Shown: piece by piece, positions 1-7,867 of the stretch
Layout of the letters: each line of letters opens with the position of its first letter
Position numbering within the stretch: position 1 is the stretch's first letter
Source of the DNA: Caulobacter sp.
GTDB lineage: Bacteria; Pseudomonadota; Alphaproteobacteria; Caulobacterales; Caulobacteraceae
Reading direction: 5' to 3'
Assembly (NCBI GenBank): GCA_030652755.1
Contig: JAUSPV010000045.1
Coordinates: forward strand, 1 to 52,407
Length of the DNA: 52,407 bases
The notes under the pieces: generated by a model
Told to the model about the DNA's origin: nothing
The model's input: only the letters and a program-made list of their open reading frames with translations
Databases searched by the model: none
Translations under genes and position numbers: made by a program

Positions 1-115
1 CCGTGCGTGCTTCGACACGCGCCTGCGGCGCTGCTCAGCATGACTTGGGTCGGTAGCCTTCCAATCCAGTCATCCTGAGCAGCCGCGAAGCGGCGTGTCG
101 AAGGACGCAGTGACT
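1..115. repeat. Pair of REP-like palindromic repeats (family A) upstream of tatA
   Basis: Two divergently oriented copies of one intergenic repeat. The first, about 9-46, reads on the minus strand, and the second, about 69-110, on the plus strand. Each starts with a GTCATCCTGAGC-like end and closes with GTGTCGAAGGACGC, with a short GC-rich palindrome between. The same unit recurs at 1923-2014 on the other side of tatABC. The element is non-coding, and its role (terminator, mRNA-stabilising or RAYT-mobilised REP) is inference. Confidence 0.7.
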
Positions 116-237
116 CGGACGCGAAGTCTCACGCGGCTTTAATTTGGCCAGCGGCCACGCGAACGCCTATATAGGCCGACATAGTCGAACCACGCCGCGC
201 GGCAGGAACGCTCGCGGCCTGAAGGAGCACCCGGACG

Positions 238-450
238 ATGGGTTCATTTAGCATCTGGCATTGGCTGATCGTGCTGGCGGTCGTCGCCCTGCTGTTCGGC
301 GGCCGGGGCAAGCTGTCCGGCCTGATGGGCGACGCGGCCAAGGGCATCAAGGCCTTCCGCGATGGCCTCAAGACCGAGGACAAGGCTGACGAGACGCCGG
401 CCCAGCCGCTGCCCCGCGCCGAGTCCGAGAAGGACAAGATCGTCAGCTGA
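238..450 (+). CDS. tatA: Sec-independent protein translocase subunit TatA
   Basis: Small membrane subunit of the twin-arginine translocase, which forms the size-adaptable pore for folded proteins in the inner membrane. The 70-residue product has a short N-terminal membrane segment (about residues 5-22), the family's [17 protein letters not shown] hinge and amphipathic helix, and a charged acidic and lysine-rich tail. This length and layout are normal for TatA. The ATG follows a GGAGCACC purine-rich stretch. tatB starts 54 bases downstream and tatC overlaps tatB, so the three form one operon. TatA and TatB are similar in sequence, but gene order and the short tail support TatA here. Confidence 0.95.
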   Translation: MGSFSIWHWLIVLAVVALLFGGRGKLSGLMGDAAKGIKAFRDGLKTEDKADETPAQPLPRAESEKDKIVS

Positions 451-504
451 GGCTTGCGACCAACTCTGTCCTTGATCGCGCCATCGGCGCGGGCGTAAGG
501 CCGC

Positions 505-1020
505 GTGATGCTTCCTGAAATCGGCGCCACAGAACTGCTCGTCATCGCCGCGGTCGCCCTGATCGTGGTCGGGCCCAAGGACCTGCCGCTGCTGCTGCGC
601 AAGCTGGGGCAGTGGATGGCCAAGGCGCGCGGCATGGCCAACGAGTTCCGCGCCAGCTTCGACGAGATGGCCCGCCAGTCCGAACTCGACGAGCTTCGCA
701 AGGAGGTCCAGGCCCTGCGCACCGGCCAGTTCATGGATCCGCTGCAGACCGCCGACGGGGCCCGCGACGCCAGCGTCGACCAGGTGTTCGCCGACATCGA
801 CGCCGGTCTGAGGGGCGGCGACGTCCAGGTCAGCCCGGCCATGGCCCGGCAGCCTGACGCCTACGGCGAGCCTGAAGCCGCGCCCGCCGCCGACGACAAG
901 CCCAAACGCAAGCGCGCGCCCGCCAAACCGAAGGCCGCGCCGATTGTCGAGGCGGCCGCCGCGCCGCCGGCCCGCAAACCCCGAGCCCCGCGCAAGACCA
1001 AGACCGGAACCGCCTCGTGA
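505..1020 (+). CDS. tatB: Sec-independent protein translocase subunit TatB
   Basis: TatB works with TatC as the receptor for twin-arginine signal peptides. The 171-residue product has an N-terminal membrane helix (about residues 6-24) ending in VVGPKDLP, the Pro-containing hinge typical of TatB. A long charged amphipathic helix follows, then an Ala/Pro/Lys-rich tail ending KTKTGTAS. The low-complexity tail is usual in this family in alphaproteobacteria. Translation may begin at GTG 505 or the adjacent ATG 508. The stop overlaps the GTG start of tatC, which suggests translational coupling. Confidence 0.93.
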   Translation: MMLPEIGATELLVIAAVALIVVGPKDLPLLLRKLGQWMAKARGMANEFRASFDEMARQSELDELRKEVQALRTGQFMDPLQTADGARDASVDQVFADIDAGLRGGDVQVSPAMARQPDAYGEPEAAPAADDKPKRKRAPAKPKAAPIVEAAAAPPARKPRAPRKTKTGTAS

Positions 1021-1916
1021 GCAGCGACTATCAGCCTGACGAAGCCGAGATCGAGTCCTCGCGCGCGCCGCTGCTCGACCACCTGGTCGAACTGCGCAAG
1101 CGTCTGATCATCTGCGTCGTCGCGCTGATCGTGGGCTTCGCCGTCTGCTTCGGCTTCGCCGACGACATCTACACCGTCCTGCTTCAGCCCTTCGTCAAGG
1201 CCGGCGCCCTGATCGCCGCCCAGAAGGCGGGCGAGACCAGCGGACCGTTCGACCTGCTGCTGGTCATGGTCGGCCTCAAGGAGGTCGCGTCGATGGACTC
1301 CAGGACGGTGGAGATGATCTTCACCGCGCCGCTGGAGTTCTTCTTCACCAAGCTGAAGATGGCCGGCTTCGGGGCGGTGATCCTCACCTTCCCGGTGCTG
1401 GCCTGGCAGATCTACCAGTTCGTGGCCCCGGGGCTCTACAAGCGCGAGCGTCGCGCCTTCCTGCCGTTCCTGCTGGCCTCGCCCCTGCTGTTCAGCCTCG
1501 GCGCGGCGATGGTCTATTTCGTCATGCTGCCGTTCGTGATGTGGTTTTCGCTCAGCCAGCAGGTGACCACCGAGACGGTCAATGTCGCCCTGCTGCCCAA
1601 GGTGTCCGACTACCTGACCCTGGTGACGACGCTGCTGCTCGCCTTCGGCCTCTGCTTCCAGCTGCCGGTGGTGCTGTCGCTGCTCGGGCTGGCGGGCATC
1701 GTGACCAGCAAGCTGCTGCGCGAAATCCGCCGCTACGCCATCGTCGGCGTCTTCGTGGTCGCCGCGATCTTCACCCCGCCCGATCCGATCAGCCAGCTGA
1801 TGCTCGCGATCCCGATCGTGCTGCTCTACGAGGTCTCCATCTGGCTGGTCTGGCTGATGGAACGCCGCCGCCTGCGCGAGGACGCGGCCGCGGGTACGGA
1901 TATCGTTCCGGTCTAG
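1017..1916 (+). CDS. tatC: Sec-independent protein translocase subunit TatC
   Basis: Polytopic core of the Tat translocase that recognises the twin-arginine motif. The 299-residue protein carries the conserved cytoplasmic N-terminal motif LLDHLVELRKRL (about residues 19-30, with the family's Glu at 25) and six hydrophobic segments. The first periplasmic loop is longer than in E. coli, at about residues 55-105. The GTG start sits inside the tatB stop. A pair of family A repeats lies just downstream. Last gene of the tatABC operon. Confidence 0.96.
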   Translation: MSSDYQPDEAEIESSRAPLLDHLVELRKRLIICVVALIVGFAVCFGFADDIYTVLLQPFVKAGALIAAQKAGETSGPFDLLLVMVGLKEVASMDSRTVEMIFTAPLEFFFTKLKMAGFGAVILTFPVLAWQIYQFVAPGLYKRERRAFLPFLLASPLLFSLGAAMVYFVMLPFVMWFSLSQQVTTETVNVALLPKVSDYLTLVTTLLLAFGLCFQLPVVLSLLGLAGIVTSKLLREIRRYAIVGVFVVAAIFTPPDPISQLMLAIPIVLLYEVSIWLVWLMERRRLREDAAAGTDIVPV

Positions 1917-1922
1917 CCCCAA

Positions 1923-2014
1923 GTCATCCTGAGCAGGCCCGAAGGGCCGTGTCGAAGGACGCACAGCCTCACTGCGTGGTTCGACACGCGCCTTCGGCGC
2001 TGCTCACCATGACT
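1923..2014. repeat. Pair of REP-like palindromic repeats (family A) downstream of tatC
   Basis: Two inverted copies of the element also found at 1-115. The forward copy at 1923-1963 begins GTCATCCTGAGCAGG, and the reverse copy is at about 1971-2014. They fill most of the gap between tatC and serS. The reverse orientation of the pair compared with the upstream pair means the tat operon is bracketed by the repeat. A transcription-terminating or mRNA 3-prime-protecting role is inference. Confidence 0.75.
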
Positions 2015-2094
2015 GGAAGTGTGGCTGTGAAGGGCTTCCAGAAGCCCCCGACGCGCTCTAGAGAAAGCGCCTCAATCGTCCCGGCGCTCCTCCC

Positions 2095-3384
2095 ATGCAC
2101 GACATCAAGGCCATCCGCGAAAACCCCGCCCTCTATGTCCAGGGCTGGCGTTCCCGTGGCCGCGAGGACGCGCAGGCGCTGGTCGACCAGCTGCTGACGC
2201 TGGACCGCGACCTGCGCGCCGCCCAGACCGCCGTGCAGGCGGCGCAGTCGCGGCGCAACGAGGCCAGCAAGCAGATCGGCCAGGCCAAGGCCCAGAAGGA
2301 CGAGGCGAAAGCCGCCGCCCTGATGGCCGAGGTCGAGTCGCTCAAGGGCGAGATGGCGGCCCAGGCCGAGGCCGAGGCGACGGCCGGCGGCGCGCTGCGT
2401 GGCCTGCTCGAGGCCCTGCCCAACATCCCCGACCCGATTGTCCCGGCCGGCGCCGACGAGCACGGCAACGTCGAGACCGGCCGCCACGGCGAGCCGCGCC
2501 GCATGAACAACGCCCGCGACCACGTCGACCTCGGCGCGGGCCTGGGCGGCATGGACTTCGAGGCGGCCGCGAAGATGAGCGGCTCGCGCTTTGTGGTGCT
2601 CAAGAAGGGCGTCGCCCGGCTCGAGCGCGCGCTCGGCCAGTTCATGCTGGACCTGCAGACGACGAGGAACGGCTACACCGAGGTCAGTCCGCCGGTCCTC
2701 GTGAAGTCGGATGCGCTCTACGGAACCGGCCAACTGCCAAAGTTCGAGGAAGACCTCTTCCGCACGACGGGCGACCACTGGCTCATCCCCACCGCCGAGG
2801 TGTCCCTCACGAACCTCGTCCGCGAGGCCATCACCTCGGAAGAGGACCTGCCGCTTCGCCTCACCGCCCTGACCCACTGCTTCCGCTCGGAAGCTGGCTC
2901 GGCTGGGCGCGACACGCGGGGGATGATCCGCCAGCACCAGTTCCAGAAGGTCGAGCTGGTCTCGATCGCCACGCCCGAGCAGTCGGCGGCCGAGCACGAC
3001 CATATGATCGCGTCCGCCCAGATGGTGCTGGAGAAGCTCGGCCTTGCCTACCGCACCATGCTGCTCTGCACCGGCGACATGGGCTTCTCGGCGAAGAAGA
3101 CCTTTGACCTGGAGGTCTGGCTGCCGTCGCAGAACACCTTCCGGGAGATCAGCTCGATCTCCAACTGCGGCGACTTCCAGGCCCGGCGCATGGACGCCCG
3201 CTGCCAGAAGAAGGGCGAGAAGGGCACGCGGTTCATGCACACCCTGAACGGCTCCGGTCTGGCCGTCGGCCGCACCCTGGTCGCGGTGCTGGAGAACTAC
3301 CAGGACGAGGGCGGCCGCATCGCCATCCCCGACGTGCTGGTCCCCTACATGGGCGGCGTGACGCATCTGGAGCCGGTGAATTGA
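2095..3384 (+). CDS. serS: Serine--tRNA ligase
   Basis: Charges tRNA-Ser (and selenocysteine tRNA where present) with serine in the cytoplasm. The 429-residue length is standard. Residues about 25-100 form the long antiparallel coiled coil that grips the tRNA variable arm. Class II motif 2 is visible as [17 protein letters not shown] (about residues 259-275), and motif 3 as [18 protein letters not shown] near residue 390. The ATG opens a product that matches the family N-terminus, [11 protein letters not shown]. The gene stands alone between repeat elements, with surE following after a 31-base-arm inverted repeat. Confidence 0.97.
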   Translation: MHDIKAIRENPALYVQGWRSRGREDAQALVDQLLTLDRDLRAAQTAVQAAQSRRNEASKQIGQAKAQKDEAKAAALMAEVESLKGEMAAQAEAEATAGGALRGLLEALPNIPDPIVPAGADEHGNVETGRHGEPRRMNNARDHVDLGAGLGGMDFEAAAKMSGSRFVVLKKGVARLERALGQFMLDLQTTRNGYTEVSPPVLVKSDALYGTGQLPKFEEDLFRTTGDHWLIPTAEVSLTNLVREAITSEEDLPLRLTALTHCFRSEAGSAGRDTRGMIRQHQFQKVELVSIATPEQSAAEHDHMIASAQMVLEKLGLAYRTMLLCTGDMGFSAKKTFDLEVWLPSQNTFREISSISNCGDFQARRMDARCQKKGEKGTRFMHTLNGSGLAVGRTLVAVLENYQDEGGRIAIPDVLVPYMGGVTHLEPVN

Positions 3385-3396
3385 TCCCCTCACTTC

Positions 3397-3530
3397 CCGC
3401 TCATCCTCGCGGAAGCGAGGACCCAGGCTTTTTCCGATGCAGCGGCTCATCGTCGGGATTGGCGAGCACGGGCCTGACCATGAGTGCGCCGGCCACAAAC
3501 CTGGGTCCTCGCTTCCGCGAGGATGAGCGG
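3397..3530. repeat. Intergenic inverted repeat (family B), 31-base perfect arms
   Basis: The left arm at 3397-3427 and the right arm at 3500-3530 are perfect reverse complements over 31 bases. Each arm is itself palindromic around CTCGCGGAAGCGAG. The 72-base spacer shows no ORF of note. The element fills the gap between serS and surE and ends about 20 bases before the surE start, so it is transcribed if the genes are co-transcribed. It resembles the abundant palindromic intergenic elements of Caulobacterales. Confidence 0.85.
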
Positions 3531-3550
3531 AGTGTCTGGGTGATGTTCGC

Positions 3551-4336
3551 GTGAGAATCCTCCTCACCAATGACGACGGCATCCATGCCGAGGGCCTCGT
3601 CGCGCTGGAGAAGATCGCCCGGGCGCTGAGCGACGACGTCTGGATCGTGGCCCCGGAGTACGAGCAGTCGGGCGCCAGCCGGGCCCTGACCCTGGCCGAC
3701 CCGATCCGGGTCCGGAAGGTCGGCGACCGCAAGTGGGCCGTCGAGGGCACGCCGACCGACTGCGTCCTTCTGGGAGTCCGGGACCTGATCGACGGTCCGA
3801 TGCCGGACCTGGTGCTGTCGGGCGTCAACCGCGGCCAGAACATCGCCGAGGACGTCACCCTGTCGGGCACCGTCGCCGGCGCCATCGAGGGCATGGCGCT
3901 GGGCATTCCGTCCATCGCGCTCAGCCAGTCGATGCTGGCCTTCCATGACGAGGTGGTTCCCTACTGGGAGACCGCCGAGCATTTCGGGCCGGGAATCGTC
4001 GAGCGGCTGGTCCAGGTGGGCTGGCCCGCCGATGTGATCATGAACGTCAACTTCCCCTCGCGGCCGCCCCACGAGGTCACCGAGGTCGAGGTGACCCGCC
4101 AGGGCTTCCGCGACAGCCACATCCGCACCCTGGAAAAGCGCACAGATCTGCGCGGCCGGTACTATTACTGGATGGGATTCTCGGGCCAGCTGTCCAAACC
4201 GGCCGACGGAACGGACCTGAAGGCCGTCTATGGCGGCAAGATCTCGATCACGCCGCTGCATATCGACCTGACCCACATGGAGACGGTCCACAAGCTGAAA
4301 GGATTGCTGGGCGGCGCGCCGCCCAAGGTCGGATGA
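3551..4336 (+). CDS. surE: 5'/3'-nucleotidase SurE
   Basis: Survival protein with metal-dependent nucleotidase and exopolyphosphatase activity, acting on nucleoside monophosphates in the cytoplasm. The N-terminal [16 protein letters not shown] carries the metal-binding Asp pair (D8, D9), and GTPTDCV and SGVNRGQN provide further active-site residues. At 261 residues the length is standard. The chosen start is GTG at 3551, because the conserved sequence begins immediately. The last bases overlap the ATG of pcm (ATGA), the classic surE-pcm arrangement. Confidence 0.95.
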   Translation: MRILLTNDDGIHAEGLVALEKIARALSDDVWIVAPEYEQSGASRALTLADPIRVRKVGDRKWAVEGTPTDCVLLGVRDLIDGPMPDLVLSGVNRGQNIAEDVTLSGTVAGAIEGMALGIPSIALSQSMLAFHDEVVPYWETAEHFGPGIVERLVQVGWPADVIMNVNFPSRPPHEVTEVEVTRQGFRDSHIRTLEKRTDLRGRYYYWMGFSGQLSKPADGTDLKAVYGGKISITPLHIDLTHMETVHKLKGLLGGAPPKVG

Positions 4337-4989
4337 GCGAGCCGCAGGACACGCCCCGGGAGCGCATGGCGCGCCTCATCCTGGCCCTCCGTTCGCAGGG
4401 GGTCACCGATCCGCGCGTGCTCGAAGCGATCGAGAAGACGCCGCGCGAGCTGTTCACGCCGGACCTGTTCAAGGAGCGGGCCTTCGAGGACTCGGCCCTG
4501 CCGATCGCCTGCGGCCAGACGATCAGCCAGCCGTTCATCGTCGGGCTGATGACCCAGGCCCTGACCATCGAGCCCCGGGCCCGGGTGCTGGAGATCGGCA
4601 CCGGCAGCGGCTACCAGACCGCCGTGCTCAGCCGGCTGTCGCGGCTGGTCTATACCGTCGAGCGCTACCGCACCCTGATGAAGGAGGCCGAGGAGCGTTT
4701 CCGCACGCTGGGTCTCATCAATGTGATCACCCGGTTTGGCGACGGCGGGGAGGGCTGGGCCGAACAGGCGCCGTTCGACCGGATCATGGTCACCGCCGCC
4801 GCGCCCGAGGAGCCGAAGGCGCTGCTGGCCCAGCTCAAACCCAACGGAGTCCTCGTCGCGCCGATCGGCAAGGGGCCGGTGCAGAGCCTGCGCCGCTACG
4901 CCGGCGACGGCCAGGGCGGCTTCAAGGTTGAGCTTCTCGGCGACGTCCGGTTCGTCCCGCTGCTCGACGGCGTGGCTCGGGAACTCTGA
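4333..4989 (+). CDS. pcm: Protein-L-isoaspartate O-methyltransferase
   Basis: Repairs isoaspartyl residues in aged proteins by SAM-dependent methylation. The 218-residue product shows the family's REL(F) segment near the start, a SAM-binding motif [19 protein letters not shown] (about residues 86-103), and the post-motif YTVERYRTL. The start overlaps the surE stop by four bases, so the pair is translationally coupled. The gene is followed by a promoter region with a CtrA box serving the next gene. Confidence 0.95.
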   Translation: MSEPQDTPRERMARLILALRSQGVTDPRVLEAIEKTPRELFTPDLFKERAFEDSALPIACGQTISQPFIVGLMTQALTIEPRARVLEIGTGSGYQTAVLSRLSRLVYTVERYRTLMKEAEERFRTLGLINVITRFGDGGEGWAEQAPFDRIMVTAAAPEEPKALLAQLKPNGVLVAPIGKGPVQSLRRYAGDGQGGFKVELLGDVRFVPLLDGVAREL

Positions 4990-5084
4990 TAAATCCACAG
5001 ACTTCGGGCGGCGGCGCGGGCCTTGCGCCTCGAATCCGCCCAGAAGGTCGGCTGACAAGAGCGTAACCGGAAGCTGGCCTGTGC

Positions 5085-5099
5085 TTAACGCGGGCTTAA
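5085..5099 (+). promoter_or_regulatory. CtrA-binding box (TTAA-N7-TTAA)
   Basis: A perfect TTAA-N7-TTAA match with TTAA at 5085-5088 and 5096-5099, centred about 50 bases before the dipM-like start. A further TTAA half-site lies at 5125-5128, and a GATTC (a GANTC methylation site for CcrM) at 5112-5116. This matches the published consensus of the cell-cycle regulator CtrA. Binding itself is not shown by the sequence. Confidence 0.75.
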
Positions 5100-5143
5100 G
5101 GCTGTCCACACGATTCATTCGCGCTTAATCCAACGGAGCGGCG

Positions 5144-6592
5144 ATGACCAATATGATGATCCGGGCGGCCCTGGTCGCCGCCGCCGCCACGTTTGCGACC
5201 GCCTGCGCCTCGACGCCCCAATACTCGACCGGCCGCGCCCCGGCCGGATCGCCGCAGGCTCAGGGCCCGGCCCGACCGGCTCCGGGGTCGGACGCCGCCT
5301 CCGATCCGATGCCGGAGGGCATGCCCTCGACCCCGGTGGACTCCGCGCCGCTGCCCGCCGCCGCGCGGTCGGCCGGTACCGCCGCCGTCGAGACCTCGTC
5401 CCTGCCGCCCGTTTACGCCCCCGATCCCTATCGCGAGCCTCAGCCGCGCTACGAAGCGCCGCCGGAGCCGGTGATGATCCCGGTAACGAAGACCGTCACC
5501 CTGGCGCCGGGCAAGGTCGTCGACGTTGACGGCCGGCCGGCGACCTACACCGTCAAGGACGGGCAGGGGCTCGACGCCGTCGCCCGGGCCATGGGCTCCA
5601 CCCGCGCGGAACTCGCGAAGATCAACGATCTGAAGGAGCCCTACCGGCTGAAGCCGGGCCAGGTGCTCAAGGGGCCTGCCAGCCGCGCCAAGGCCTATGT
5701 GGTGGCCAGCGGCGACACCCTGATCGCCATCGGCCGTCGCTTCGGCGTCACCGTCGCCGACCTGGCCGAGGAGAACGACATCACCTCGACCTCCGCGATC
5801 CGGGTCGGCCAGAAGATCAAGCTGCCATCGGGCTACAAGGACGCGGGTCCGCAGACGCGGACGATCACCGTCATGGAGCCGGCGCCCGTCCAGCCAGCGC
5901 CCCGGCCCCAGCCCGTCGCGCCGCCGCCCGCGCCCCGTCCGCAGCCGGTGGCCCCGCCGCCGGCCGCTGTGACGCCGCCGCCGGCGCCCCGGCCTGTCCC
6001 GCCCCGTCCGACGCCGGCCCCCACGCCCGCGCCAATCCCGACCCCGACCCCGCCGCGGCCGGTCGTGACGCCGCCGGTGGTTCGCCCGCCTGTCGCGACT
6101 CCCGCGCCGACGCCGCCGCGTCCCTCGGCGACCGCGCCGCTGCTGCCCGACGACCGTCCCCCGACCCTGACTGACGCCGACATCACCGCTCTGGGCCGCG
6201 GCCGCTTCGAATGGCCGGTGCGGGGCGAGGTGATCTCCGATTTCGGGCCCAAGGGCGGCGGTCGCCGCAACGACGGTCTCGACATCGCCGCGGCGGCCGG
6301 CACGCCGGTTCGCGCCGCGGCGGCCGGGAAGGTCGTCTATTCGGGCGGCGACGTGCCCGGCTTTGGCGTCACCGTGCTGATCCAGCACGAGGATGGCTGG
6401 GTCACCGTCTACGGCAACCTGCAGACCGCCAGCGTGCGGATGCAGCAGGTGGTCCGCGCCGGCGAACAGATCGGCGCTGTCGGCGCCAGCGGCGGCGCGC
6501 CGCGCCCGCAGCTGCACTTCGAGGTCCGCTACTCGCCCTCGCCGAAGTTCAAGGCCAAGGCCATCGACCCGGCGCTGGTCCTGCCGCGTTAG
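5144..6592 (+). CDS. dipM: DipM-like LysM/LytM envelope protein (degenerate M23 domain)
   Basis: Probable peptidoglycan-binding cell-division factor. The 482-residue product begins with a hydrophobic signal ending ATACAS (Cys21, possible lipobox). It has two LysM domains (about 134-176 and 185-228), a long Pro/Ala-rich linker (about 246-345) and a C-terminal LytM (M23) fold (about 355-480). The zinc ligands are lost. HxGxD reads NDGLD, the middle His position reads VYGN, and HxH reads PQLHFE with only one His. Degenerate LytM domains of this kind, including Caulobacter DipM, activate amidases rather than cut peptidoglycan. Caulobacter DipM is described with four LysM domains, so this is a shorter version or a relative. 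The CtrA box upstream fits a division role. Confidence 0.75.
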   Translation: MTNMMIRAALVAAAATFATACASTPQYSTGRAPAGSPQAQGPARPAPGSDAASDPMPEGMPSTPVDSAPLPAAARSAGTAAVETSSLPPVYAPDPYREPQPRYEAPPEPVMIPVTKTVTLAPGKVVDVDGRPATYTVKDGQGLDAVARAMGSTRAELAKINDLKEPYRLKPGQVLKGPASRAKAYVVASGDTLIAIGRRFGVTVADLAEENDITSTSAIRVGQKIKLPSGYKDAGPQTRTITVMEPAPVQPAPRPQPVAPPPAPRPQPVAPPPAAVTPPPAPRPVPPRPTPAPTPAPIPTPTPPRPVVTPPVVRPPVATPAPTPPRPSATAPLLPDDRPPTLTDADITALGRGRFEWPVRGEVISDFGPKGGGRRNDGLDIAAAAGTPVRAAAAGKVVYSGGDVPGFGVTVLIQHEDGWVTVYGNLQTASVRMQQVVRAGEQIGAVGASGGAPRPQLHFEVRYSPSPKFKAKAIDPALVLPR

Positions 6593-7428
6593 GCTGGCAG
6601 GCCCTTACCCAGTTCCCCCGCCAGGTCGCGGATGAACTGCCAGGCGACGCGGCCGGAGCGTGAGCCTCGAAGCTGCGCCCATTGCAGGGCGCGGCGCTCG
6701 AGGTCCGGCGTCTCCAGCCCGAACCGGTCGGCGTAGGACCGTACGGCGGCGAGGTAGGCGGCCTGGTCCATCGGCGGGAAGCCGATCCACAGGCCGAAGC
6801 GGTCGGACACGCTGACCTCCTCCTCGGCGTCCTCGGCGGCGGCGATCATGCCCCGGCCTTCGGCGTGGTCGCGCGGCATCAGATGGCGACGGTTGGAGGT
6901 GGCGACGAACAGCACATTCTCCGGCGGGCCGGCCACGCCGCCTTCCAGAGCCGATTTCAGCGCCTTGGCCGCCGCGGCGCCGTCCTCGAACGACAGGTCG
7001 TCGCAGAGCACGACGAACCGCTCGTCGCGGGCCCTCAGCACATCGAACAGCGGCGGCAGGGCGGCGACCTCGTCGCGGTCGACCTCGACCAGCTTCAGGG
7101 CCGGGAAGTCGGGCGCCACCGCCATGAAGGCGGCCTTGGACAGGGAGCTCTTGCCCGTGCCGCGCACGCCCCACAGCAGGACGTGGTTGCTCGGCCGTCC
7201 GCGAGCAAAGCGGGTCAGGTTCTCGACGAACCGCGCCTTCTGGCTGTCGATCCCGACCAGCAGGTCGAGCGCCAGGGGGTAGTCCGGCGCCGCCGGAAAC
7301 GCGCCCTCGACGGGGTCGTGGCGATACAGCCGCGCGGCGGAAAAATCGGGCGACATCGCCACGGGCGGAGCGATCCGTTCCAGGGCGTCGGCGATCCGGG
7401 CGAGCAGGTCATGTGTCTTATCGTCCAT
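6589..7428 (-). CDS. DUF815-family AAA ATPase
   Basis: Predicted cytoplasmic ATPase of the DUF815 family, of unknown substrate. The 279-residue product has a Walker A motif WGVRGTGKSSLSKA, a Walker B-like VVLCDDLSFE, and a sensor 1 stretch VLFVATSNRRHLMPRD. This is the usual full length. It is transcribed divergently from yajC, with 114 bases between the starts, and converges on the dipM-like gene with a four-base overlap of ends. No partner gene in the neighbourhood reveals the role. MoxR or DnaC-type loaders are alternatives, but the SNRRHLMPRD signature favours DUF815. Confidence 0.85.
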   Translation of the reverse strand: MDDKTHDLLARIADALERIAPPVAMSPDFSAARLYRHDPVEGAFPAAPDYPLALDLLVGIDSQKARFVENLTRFARGRPSNHVLLWGVRGTGKSSLSKAAFMAVAPDFPALKLVEVDRDEVAALPPLFDVLRARDERFVVLCDDLSFEDGAAAAKALKSALEGGVAGPPENVLFVATSNRRHLMPRDHAEGRGMIAAAEDAEEEVSVSDRFGLWIGFPPMDQAAYLAAVRSYADRFGLETPDLERRALQWAQLRGSRSGRVAWQFIRDLAGELGKGLPA

Positions 7429-7542
7429 AGGGGCGGATTACCGGGCCCGGGGCTCATTGCAAAGCGATGGGTCAGCGCATAGTTTCCGCCGACCCGCGAC
7501 GCCCCCTGCCGGCCGTCGCCCAGCCCTTCCCTCGGAGACGAG

Positions 7543-7845
7543 ATGTCCGACCCCAATCAGTTGATGAGCCTGGCCTTTCCGCTTGTCCTTATCGCCGTCC
7601 TCTACTTCTTCATGTTCCGCCCGCAGCAGAAGCGCTTCAAGGAGCACCAGTTGATGGTGACCAACCTGAAGCGCGGCGACCAGGTGGTCCTCTCCAACGG
7701 CATGATCGGCAAGGTCGTGCGGGTCGAGGACAAGGAAGCCGGCGTCGAGATCGCCCAGGGCGTCACCGTCAAGGTGGTCAAGTCCATGATCTCCGAAGTC
7801 CGCGGCAAGGGCGAGCCCGTCGTCGCCAACGACGCCAAGAGCTGA
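7543..7845 (+). CDS. yajC: Preprotein translocase accessory subunit YajC
   Basis: Small inner-membrane partner of SecDF in the Sec holotranslocon. The 100-residue product has one membrane segment (about residues 6-22) followed by FRPQQKRFKEHQ, the hallmark of the family, and then a small cytoplasmic domain with LKRGDQVVLSNGMIGKV. Located 22 bases before secD in the standard yajC-secD-secF operon. Confidence 0.96.
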   Translation: MSDPNQLMSLAFPLVLIAVLYFFMFRPQQKRFKEHQLMVTNLKRGDQVVLSNGMIGKVVRVEDKEAGVEIAQGVTVKVVKSMISEVRGKGEPVVANDAKS

Positions 7846-7867
7846 CGCCGAAAAGGCCGCTGGACCC

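Noticed and set aside
861-1964. 367-codon minus-strand frame over tatB/tatC
   Set aside because: Shadow of tatBC with His/Gln/Arg-rich low-complexity translation.
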